Positions 1 to 5,924 of a stretch of DNA of 9,597 bases are shown piece after piece. Below the pieces are notes generated by a model. The model had not been told where the DNA came from, did not search any database, and saw nothing but the letters and a program-made list of their open reading frames with translations. Source of the stretch: Eubacterium sp. CAG:180 (GTDB taxonomy: Bacteria; Bacillota; Clostridia; Oscillospirales; Acutalibacteraceae). Position 1 is the first letter of the stretch; every line of letters begins with the position of its first letter. Position numbers and translations under genes: made by a program. Where the stretch lies: contig HF993112.1 in NCBI GenBank assembly GCA_000432435.1, positions 1-9,597 on the forward strand, given 5' to 3'.

Positions 1-3
1 TTG

Positions 4-77
4 TGGAGCAGGTGAGGGGAATCGAACCCCCGTATTCAGCTTGGGAAGCTGATGTTCTGCCATTAAACTACACCTGC
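4..77 (-). tRNA. tRNA-Gly (anticodon CCC)
   Basis: Read on the minus strand, this folds as a complete cloverleaf. The seven-base acceptor stem GCAGGTG pairs with CACCTGC. The anticodon stem TCAGC/GCTGA encloses the loop TTCCCAA, which puts CCC at positions 34-36 and reads the glycine codon GGG. The T arm is GGGGG-TTCGATT-CCCC-like. The discriminator base is U, as expected for bacterial tRNA-Gly, and the 3' CCA is encoded in the DNA (plus-strand positions 4-6). The gene lies 3' of the flavodoxin gene on the same strand and appears to have its own promoter. Confidence 0.96.
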
Positions 78-95
78 TTACGTGCTACGCTGAAT

Positions 96-124
96 ATTTT
101 ATCATTATTTTTACAATAAATCAA
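96..124 (-). promoter_or_regulatory. Predicted sigma-A promoter of the tRNA-Gly gene
   Basis: On the minus strand, TTGATT (119-124) and TAAAAT (96-101) are separated by exactly 17 bases. The expected start near position 89 is about a dozen bases upstream of the mature tRNA 5' end at 77. Both hexamers differ from consensus but spacing and placement fit. The flank is AT-rich, so chance matches are possible. Confidence 0.55.
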
Positions 125-179
125 TAGTAATATGATACGCGGCACAGCTTAGCGGGGTAGGTCGCGCTGTCGCTTCTTA

Positions 180-686
180 TTACAGCTTTTCCACGGAGAG
201 CCTCAGCCTTTTCAAATCGTTTTCGTCGGGATGAGACAGAGCACGGTCAAAGTTTTCAATCAGCATATCGAGATTCGGCGCGGGATTCGGCAGGCTTTTC
301 ATTTTGATATAGCGCTCCCTGACCGTTTGCGGCATTTTTCCCTGACACATATACTCACCGACTGTGATGTTGCTGCCGCTAATGCTCTTTTTTGTATTTG
401 CGAGGATTTTTTTGAAGTACTCCTCGTCTCCGCCGAAGCCCGCCGTTCCGAAAAGAAAAATCCTTTTATTTTTCAGCGTTTCGAGCAAATCCAAGGTCGC
501 CTTGTCGGCGGTTCCCTTATCCGTCCAAAAGCCTATAAATAAAATGTCGGATTGTGTATCGGCGTTTTCGCTCACTCCGAAATAATTACAGTTTTCCTCC
601 GGCAGCGCGTCGCGAATGGTGTCGGCGAGCAGCCTCGTGTTGCCTGTCGGGCTGCTGAAAATAATTGAATAGCTTTTATCTGTCAT
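180..686 (-). CDS. Flavodoxin-family protein (Flavodoxin_3 type, BilS-like)
   Basis: This encodes a 168-residue soluble protein expected to bind FMN and carry electrons in the cytoplasm. The phosphate-binding loop is seen at residues 11-17 (SSPTGNT) directly after the first beta strand. The GFWTDKGTAD segment near residue 52 and the FLFGTAGFGG segment near residue 77 are typical of this subfamily, as is the later CQGKMP...VRERY stretch. Length is normal for a short-chain flavodoxin. The ATG at 686 is preceded by AAGAGG six bases upstream (693-698). The gene is monocistronic, with its own strong promoter and an upstream terminator separating it from the large operon. From memory it resembles BilS, the flavodoxin-like partner of gut bilirubin reductase BilR, but no bilR gene lies in the window, so the role is open. 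Family assignment is confident; the partner is unknown. Confidence 0.88.
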   Translation of the reverse strand: MTDKSYSIIFSSPTGNTRLLADTIRDALPEENCNYFGVSENADTQSDILFIGFWTDKGTADKATLDLLETLKNKRIFLFGTAGFGGDEEYFKKILANTKKSISGSNITVGEYMCQGKMPQTVRERYIKMKSLPNPAPNLDMLIENFDRALSHPDENDLKRLRLSVEKL

Positions 687-702
687 GATGAACCTCTTTG
701 CT

Positions 703-723
703 TGTGCGGCATATCACATATGC
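703..723. promoter_or_regulatory. Palindromic leader element upstream of the flavodoxin gene (possible Crp/Fnr-type operator)
   Basis: Between the predicted transcription start and the ribosome binding site lies a six-base inverted repeat, GCATAT-CAC-ATATGC (709-723). It overlaps, on the minus strand, TGTGA-N6-GCACA (703-718), one base from the classic Crp/Fnr-family pattern TGTGA-N6-TCACA. The position downstream of the start would suit repression by roadblock. A TGCGGC direct repeat (705-710, 721-726) also flanks the centre. Function is inference; an mRNA hairpin is an alternative. Confidence 0.35.
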
Positions 724-744
724 GGCGAAATTTTGTTATAAATT

Positions 745-773
745 ATTATATAATTACGACGGCAAACAGTCAA
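745..773 (-). promoter_or_regulatory. Predicted sigma-A promoter of the flavodoxin gene
   Basis: On the minus strand, TTGACT (768-773) and a perfect TATAAT (745-750) are separated by 17 bases, a near-consensus housekeeping promoter. The predicted start is near 738, giving a leader of about 50 bases before the flavodoxin ATG. The strength suggests high expression unless it is repressed. Confidence 0.8.
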
Positions 774-831
774 CAGCCGCAAGTGCCGAAAGCTTATACA
801 AAAAGTAAGTTTTTCTGTAATCGGCAATAAA

Positions 832-863
832 AAGGCTTTCGTCTCACCTGAAACGAAAGCCTT
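832..863 (-). terminator. Rho-independent terminator of the five-gene operon
   Basis: A perfect 11-bp stem, AAGGCTTTCGT (832-842) paired with ACGAAAGCCTT (853-863), encloses a 10-base loop. On the minus strand the stem is followed by a T-rich tract (TTTTATT). It begins about 57 bases after the stop codon of the AGPS-like gene and lies upstream of the flavodoxin promoter, so it insulates the two units. Confidence 0.88.
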
Positions 864-919
864 GATTTTATGTGTTTATGCTTGACGTTACGGCTTTGAG
901 CCGCGCTTCAACAGCCTTT

Positions 920-2689
920 TCAGTCCTTGAGCTCGTCAACATACTCGGTATGCTCACGCAGATACTTTTTATCCTCGGGTTTAAGGTCAAGGCCTATGGT
1001 TCCGCCCGGATTCATAAGGTAATCGGGGTCAAAATAGTTTTTAAGCGTGCGGATTATGCCGTATTCCTTTTCGCCGAGGTAGCCCTCAAGCCACGGGGCA
1101 AACATCTTTCCGATACCGTGGTGGTGGCTGATGGCAGCACCGCTCTTCTGTATGGCGTCGAGAATTGTTGCGTGATAAGCACGGAACTCCTCTTCGTCCT
1201 GCATTTTAGTCATAAAGATGAAGTAGAGGTTGGCGCCCTGCGGATAGCAATGCGACATATGAGTTGTAACGATTGTGTTCGGAAGCTTATGGCAAACCTC
1301 ACGAACCTCACGGTGAACACGAGCCATATTTGACCAGTTGACCGTGCACTCAAGCGTATCAATCATAAAGCCGAAATCCATGAGTGTATCGCGAAGATAC
1401 GGGTCGTTGAAGCGGCCCTTTTCCCAGCCCTTGCATACGTAGCCGGTCATCGGGATACCGCCGTGCTTAACGGCAATTTTCATTATGTTATGCGCAACGT
1501 TTCTTGAGAAGCCCTTTTCGCCGTCTGTAAATCCGAGGAAGAGACAGCGCTCAAAGTCCTTGTAGCCCAATTTATCAAGAAGAGGCTCAAGCGGCGTTTC
1601 GTCAACGTTGTAAAGATGGAGCATTAATGAAGTCTCCTCCGGGTCTGAAAGACGGAAAACAGAGGAGAAGCCGCACTCACACTGCATCATTTCACGAGCG
1701 GCGCGCATAGCTGTCGGCCAGTCCTTGAACATATAAGAAAAGCGTTTTCTGTTTTCGGGCATCCAGCGGAAAAACTTGAGCGTGACCTCGGTAAGAACGC
1801 CGAAGGTGCCCTCGCCGCCCATCATGACCTGATTGAGATTCGGTCCCGTTGCCTCTCTCGGATAGTGACTTGTCTCGATTTTACCTATCGGTGTGGCGTA
1901 TTTCTGCGAAACAACTATATCGGCTATGGTGCCGTAATAGGTGCTGTTCTGACCGGCACCGCGTGTGACGGTCCAACCGCCGACGGAGGAATATTCAAAC
2001 GACTGCGGGAAGTGACCGCAGGTGTACGGACGTTTTGCGCCGAAAAGGCTCTGAGCGTTTTGAAGCGTTTGCTCGAGCTTTGGTCCGGACATACCTGCCT
2101 GAACTGTAATGGTCTGATCGGTCTCATTGAATTTAATGACCTTGTTGAAGTTGCGGCGCATATCAAGAGAAACGCCGCCGTTAATGGGCTCAACGCCTCT
2201 TGTAACCGACGAGCCGCCGCCGTAAACATAGAGCGGTATTTTATTCTTTGTGACGTAGGCTACGATTTTCTCAATCTGCTCGCTTGTCTCCGGAAAAACA
2301 ACGAGGTCGGGAAGAGAGTCAAAACGACGGTGACGCATTCTGAGAAGATCGTACATTGTCTGTCCGTAGGAAACGGCGAGACGGTCGTAGTCGCTCTGTG
2401 AGACGTTCTTTTCGCCGACTATTGCGGCAATGGCCTTTACGTGCTTTTTGTCAATCTTCGGAGCGTGCTCTTCGCCGAGATTTACGGGGTCAAGACCCAA
2501 ATCGTCATTATACTGCATAAACTCCTCGTCCTTGAGATTGCAGCGTTTTTTAACATATTTGTAAAGGCTCTCCTTCGGATATTTGAAGAAGTCGGGGTCG
2601 CCCCAGCGGAAAATTGAACGATAGCTGTTCTCAGGTGCTCTCTGAAGCATCCATTTAGGCTCAAAGCCCTTATACGGTTTTGTACTCAT
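920..2689 (-). CDS. FAD-binding oxidase of the alkyldihydroxyacetonephosphate synthase (AGPS) family
   Basis: This is a 589-residue VAO/PCMH-fold flavoprotein. AGPS uses FAD to swap the acyl group of acyl-DHAP for a fatty alcohol, forming the ether bond of ether lipids. The FAD domain is marked by YGGGSSV (156-162), SSVGGW (234-239), ATGPNL (280-285) and MGGEGTFGVLTE (290-301). The AGPS-like cap has FRLSD (345-349), and an SHCYPQGANLYF segment whose Tyr482 should match the proposed catalytic tyrosine. The triple histidine HHHGIGK (522-528) is a hallmark of AGPS, followed by FDPDYLMNPG (553-562). No signal peptide, membrane helix or peroxisomal signal is seen. The ATG lies two bases after the kinase stop, with AGGAGG (2699-2704) nine bases upstream. 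As last gene of the operon it shares the TetR-controlled transcript. Family membership is strong; the real substrate may differ from acyl-DHAP, since many bacterial relatives are uncharacterised. Confidence 0.88.
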   Translation of the reverse strand: MSTKPYKGFEPKWMLQRAPENSYRSIFRWGDPDFFKYPKESLYKYVKKRCNLKDEEFMQYNDDLGLDPVNLGEEHAPKIDKKHVKAIAAIVGEKNVSQSDYDRLAVSYGQTMYDLLRMRHRRFDSLPDLVVFPETSEQIEKIVAYVTKNKIPLYVYGGGSSVTRGVEPINGGVSLDMRRNFNKVIKFNETDQTITVQAGMSGPKLEQTLQNAQSLFGAKRPYTCGHFPQSFEYSSVGGWTVTRGAGQNSTYYGTIADIVVSQKYATPIGKIETSHYPREATGPNLNQVMMGGEGTFGVLTEVTLKFFRWMPENRKRFSYMFKDWPTAMRAAREMMQCECGFSSVFRLSDPEETSLMLHLYNVDETPLEPLLDKLGYKDFERCLFLGFTDGEKGFSRNVAHNIMKIAVKHGGIPMTGYVCKGWEKGRFNDPYLRDTLMDFGFMIDTLECTVNWSNMARVHREVREVCHKLPNTIVTTHMSHCYPQGANLYFIFMTKMQDEEEFRAYHATILDAIQKSGAAISHHHGIGKMFAPWLEGYLGEKEYGIIRTLKNYFDPDYLMNPGGTIGLDLKPEDKKYLREHTEYVDELKD

Positions 2690-2691
2690 TA

Positions 2692-4245
2692 TCAGTGTCC
2701 TCCTGTTTGAAAATGATGTAGGTATTTTTCTATTGGCTTTAATCTTGAGGCAAGGTGAGAATACGCCTTGCCGTAAATTTTCATATAGGTTCGGTGGTTT
2801 TCCTCGTTCGGAATAAATACGTCTTTTTTATGTACCATATGCTCTATGGCGTCCTCATAGCTGCCGTAAACGCCCTGTGAAATAAACGCGACCATGGCAC
2901 AGCCGACTGCGCTCGCCTCGTGAGTCTGAATACGGTGTACGGGCAAGCCGAACACATCTGCGGCAATTTGACATACGACAGGGCTGCTGGAGCCGCCTCC
3001 GCCGGCATAAAGCTCATCTACCGTGACGCTTGAGCGTTTTTGCATTTTAACGAGCCCGTGGTACAGCTCTAAGCAGATGCCCTCTATTATGGCGCGATAC
3101 AAATGATAACGCGTATGGAAATCCGAAAAGCCTATAATTGCGCCGCTCGCGTTCGGGTTCGTGATGCCCGGAGTCCAAAACGGCTGTAAAATAAGTCCGC
3201 CGGAGCCGGCCTCAATATCCTTGATTTTATCGTCAAGATAACGCTCTATGCAAACGCCCTCCTCGGCGGCGTCAACCTTATCCTTCGCGGCAAACTGCTC
3301 TATAAACCACGAAATCATCCAAAATCCGCGATAGACCTCGAATTCGGGATTGAACATATCGTTCGGAACAGCCGGATAAGCCGGCATATAAGGCTGCGGT
3401 TCAAAATATTTTTTAACCGCCATCTGTAAGGTTGAGGTCGTGCCGAAAGAAATTGCCGCTCGGTTTGATTTTACAACGGACATACCGATGGTTTCACAGC
3501 CCTTGTCGGAGCCGGTTGCTATAAGCGGAAGTCCCATTGGGATGCCCGTTTTTTCGGACGCATCTTTTGTGATTTTACCTATAACCTCGCCCGACGGAAC
3601 AAGCTCACAGAGCTTTTCGGACGGAACATTGCACACGCAGCGCGTGAGAGCACCGGGTTTCATCCAACGGCGGTTTTTGTAATCAAACGGTACGTGACCT
3701 ATCATATTTGCCACGGAATCCTTAAGCTCGCCCGTCAAAAGATAGTTGAGATATGACGGCAGCATAACGTATTTGTCTGTTTTGGCCCATATTTCGGGCT
3801 CATTTTGCATAATCCAGTTGCCGGTAGAGGCTCGGTAAATCATATCTACCGATTCTCCCATTCCCACAAGCGAAAACAATGCGCGTTTTGCTGCCGGAAT
3901 CCGCCCGTCCTCGTCGGCCTCACGCTCGTCGAGCCATAATATTATGTCGCGAAGCGGACGTTTGTCTTTGTCAAGGCAAAGCACCGTGTCACGTATGCAG
4001 GTAAGGCATACGGCTGTTATGCGGTCAAGCTTATCGGCATTTCTCTCGATAACCTTTTTTGACATTTCGGCTATAATGTTAAAATAAAAATCCGGGGTCT
4101 GTTCTGCCCATCCGGGCTGTTTTGATAAATAAGGAACCTTGTATTTTTGCTGCTCCTTATCCTCAAAGTCTCCACTCTCATTGACAAGCAAGCATCTTGC
4201 ACTCTGCGTGCCGACGTCAAAGGTCAGCACAAGTGACTGTTCCAT
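2692..4245 (-). CDS. FGGY-family carbohydrate/polyol kinase (substrate unknown)
   Basis: This 517-residue cytoplasmic kinase should transfer phosphate from ATP to a sugar or polyol. The length is usual for FGGY kinases. Visible signatures are the first phosphate loop DVGTQSARCLL (10-20), the WLDER substrate motif (104-108) equivalent to the W-x-D-x-R of xylulokinases and glycerol kinases, and a candidate catalytic Asp247 in TGSDKGC. Further signatures are the second phosphate motif FGTTSTLQ (267-274), the adenosine motif AGGGGSSSP (414-422) and HEASAVGCA (442-450). The N terminus reads DVGTQS rather than the DQGTTSSR typical of GlpK, so it should not be called glycerol kinase from sequence alone. 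It begins 24 bases after the DUF1667 stop, with AGGGGA about nine bases upstream, and ends two bases before the AGPS-like start. Context suggests a glycerol-like or glycerol-ether substrate whose phosphate is oxidised by the upstream flavoproteins; this is inference. Confidence 0.9.
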   Translation of the reverse strand: MEQSLVLTFDVGTQSARCLLVNESGDFEDKEQQKYKVPYLSKQPGWAEQTPDFYFNIIAEMSKKVIERNADKLDRITAVCLTCIRDTVLCLDKDKRPLRDIILWLDEREADEDGRIPAAKRALFSLVGMGESVDMIYRASTGNWIMQNEPEIWAKTDKYVMLPSYLNYLLTGELKDSVANMIGHVPFDYKNRRWMKPGALTRCVCNVPSEKLCELVPSGEVIGKITKDASEKTGIPMGLPLIATGSDKGCETIGMSVVKSNRAAISFGTTSTLQMAVKKYFEPQPYMPAYPAVPNDMFNPEFEVYRGFWMISWFIEQFAAKDKVDAAEEGVCIERYLDDKIKDIEAGSGGLILQPFWTPGITNPNASGAIIGFSDFHTRYHLYRAIIEGICLELYHGLVKMQKRSSVTVDELYAGGGGSSSPVVCQIAADVFGLPVHRIQTHEASAVGCAMVAFISQGVYGSYEDAIEHMVHKKDVFIPNEENHRTYMKIYGKAYSHLASRLKPIEKYLHHFQTGGH

Positions 4246-4269
4246 TAAAGATTTTCCCCTCTTTCTTTT

Positions 4270-4644
4270 TTAAGGTTGCTTCTTCTCGTCCTTCAGGATA
4301 TTGCTTGTTGCAATCAAATCCACGCCGAGATTGAGAATATTCGGTACAACGACTTCCTCTCGTCCGAGTCGTTTTGAAACGGTGATACGGTTTACCTCGT
4401 GCATCAGGTCGAAAATTCTGTTTTTGGGAATCGGCCCCGATACGCGAACGGGCAGAACCGGTACCGAAGGGAAGGCGGTGCGCACCGTTGTGCAAACGGT
4501 ACGACGCGGGTCGGTCATTTCGCTTACGGCGAATTCTTTGCCCCTTTTGCAGGTGTTGCCGGTCACAACAAGCTCGTCGCCGTCTGATGTAATCGTCATT
4601 CTGCACGAACGGGGACAAACGATGCAAACCAATTCTTTTGTCAT
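4270..4644 (-). CDS. DUF1667 (COG3862) protein, four-cysteine redox partner
   Basis: This 124-residue protein has an N-terminal CIVCPRSC motif (Cys7, Cys10, Cys14) and a further cysteine in GNTCKRG (Cys32). The set is suited to binding an Fe-S cluster or zinc, and the following basic, strand-rich region matches the DUF1667 pattern. Members of this family are regularly encoded beside a GlpA-like FAD protein and a COG0446 oxidoreductase in Firmicutes and spirochaetes, where they are presumed to be a small electron-transfer subunit of an anaerobic glycerol-3-phosphate dehydrogenase complex. The same order is seen here. Its ATG overlaps the upstream stop as ATGA (four bases), indicating translational coupling, with AAGGAG about ten bases upstream. 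The biochemical role is not established. No membrane segment is seen, so it is probably cytoplasmic within a multi-subunit complex. Confidence 0.87.
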   Translation of the reverse strand: MTKELVCIVCPRSCRMTITSDGDELVVTGNTCKRGKEFAVSEMTDPRRTVCTTVRTAFPSVPVLPVRVSGPIPKNRIFDLMHEVNRITVSKRLGREEVVVPNILNLGVDLIATSNILKDEKKQP

Positions 4645-5924
4645 TTTACACCGTCTCCTTTACCGAGTCTTTCCAGCCGAAGCTCCACTCGGCTGTTTTC
4701 GTTTAATTCGCATGCGCTGAAATCAATCGTGAGATTTTCCATTTCGGGCGGACGCATAAATGCGTAACGCTTTTTAAGTATTTCCTTGCCGTCCGCGTAA
4801 ATATGAAGCACACAGTTGTTTTCCTCCTCGCGGACGCGGAAATACAGGTCTGTTTTACTGTTATCCTCGTTGAGATTGAGCCTTTGCGGCACTGCGTACA
4901 ATAAACCGTCGCCCGGGGTTATCTCAATAAGCCGTCTTTCTCTGCCCGAATAAGCAGCGGCTGATTTTCCCGCCTGCTCGGCGTTCTGCGAAACAAAGTC
5001 AACCAAATCGTTGACGTGCAAAGCGTTGCCGCAGCTGAATACGCCGTCGGCACTCGTCATACACTGACCGTCGCATACGGGACCCTTTGTGCGTTGGTCA
5101 AGCTTTACTCCGACGGACTCGGCGAGCTCGTTTTCCGGAATCAATCCGACCGAGAGAATCAGCGTGTCACATTCGACGCGGCTCTGTGTGCCGGGTATCG
5201 GAGCCATATTTTCGTCAACCTTTGAAATCTCAACCGCTTCGAGCCTGTCAACTCCGAACACGCGAGTGACGGTGTGCGACAGGTGCAGCGGAATATCATA
5301 ATCGTGCAGGCATTGATGCAGGTTTCTCGTAAGTCCCGACGGCGTAGGCTTTGCCTCATAAACGCCGAGAACCTTTGCGCCCTCAAGCGTAAGCCGGCGT
5401 GCCATGATAAGTCCTATATCTCCCGAGCCGAGAATTACGCATTTTTTGGCGGGCATAAGCCCGAGCAGATTTGTAAAATGCTGTGCGGTTCCGGCCGTGA
5501 AAACGCCTGCAGGACGCGTGCCGTGAATAAATACCTGCTTGGCGGTACGCTCGCGGCAGCCCGTAGCCAGCACAAGCGCTTTTGCCGTGAATATCGAAAC
5601 GCCGCTTCTGCCGACGGTATGCACCGAAAAGCTTCCGTCGCCGTTTTTGTCTATTTTCGTGACAAACGTAAGGGTGCTGTATTCGATATTGCGTTTGTAC
5701 AGCTCATCCTCAAACCGCTCGGCGTATTCAGGACCTGAGAGCTGCTCGCCGAAGTGATGAAGACCGAAACCGTCGTGAATGCACTGCTTGAGTATTCCTC
5801 CGAGCCTTGCCTCTCTTTCAAGAAGGAGAACCTTGGCACCGTTATCGTGAGCGCTTATCGCCGCCGCAAGACCGGCAGGACCGCCGCCGACAACGAGTAC
5901 GTCATAGTTACCTGTCGTCATCAC
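4641..5924 (-). CDS. NAD(P)/FAD-dependent oxidoreductase, COG0446 type (second subunit of the GlpA-like complex)
   Basis: This 427-residue pyridine-nucleotide-disulfide-type flavoprotein starts with the FAD dinucleotide fold VVGGGPAGLAAA, followed by an FAD-ribose strand with LLLEREARLGG. Other signatures are ALVLATGCRER, a second Rossmann fold VILGSGDIGLIMARR for a pyridine nucleotide, and the late FAD motif ADGVFSCGNALHVNDLVD. It has no CxxC disulfide pair of the lipoamide-dehydrogenase type. Relatives act as NADH- or electron-acceptor-linked subunits of glycerol-3-phosphate, proline or sarcosine dehydrogenase-like complexes. The reading frame starts at GTG 5924 (overlapping the upstream stop as GTGA) or at the immediately following ATG 5921 (TGATG). 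AAGGAGG (5931-5937) lies six bases from the GTG and nine from the ATG, so the start is uncertain by one residue. It probably accepts electrons from the GlpA-like subunit; electron-flow direction is inference. Confidence 0.88.
   Translation of the reverse strand: MMTTGNYDVLVVGGGPAGLAAAISAHDNGAKVLLLEREARLGGILKQCIHDGFGLHHFGEQLSGPEYAERFEDELYKRNIEYSTLTFVTKIDKNGDGSFSVHTVGRSGVSIFTAKALVLATGCRERTAKQVFIHGTRPAGVFTAGTAQHFTNLLGLMPAKKCVILGSGDIGLIMARRLTLEGAKVLGVYEAKPTPSGLTRNLHQCLHDYDIPLHLSHTVTRVFGVDRLEAVEISKVDENMAPIPGTQSRVECDTLILSVGLIPENELAESVGVKLDQRTKGPVCDGQCMTSADGVFSCGNALHVNDLVDFVSQNAEQAGKSAAAYSGRERRLIEITPGDGLLYAVPQRLNLNEDNSKTDLYFRVREEENNCVLHIYADGKEILKKRYAFMRPPEMENLTIDFSACELNENSRVELRLERLGKGDGVK

Noticed and set aside
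133..176. Possible terminator hairpin (CACAGC/GCTGT) after the flavodoxin gene
   Set aside because: Only about five base pairs form, with a long loop and no T run on the minus strand; no reliable terminator is visible there.
872..1333. Open frame on the plus strand opposite the AGPS-like gene
   Set aside because: It is antisense to a gene with clear family motifs, overlaps the terminator region, lacks a convincing ribosome binding site and shows no recognisable domain.
1865..2401. 178-codon open frame on the plus strand
   Set aside because: A shadow of the FAD-binding domain coding sequence on the other strand; the composition reflects codon bias of the real gene.
4217..4627. Minus-strand 136-codon frame overlapping the DUF1667 gene
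   Set aside because: It is an alternative frame of the DUF1667 gene, Arg-rich and without motifs; the DUF1667 frame has the conserved cysteines and translational coupling.
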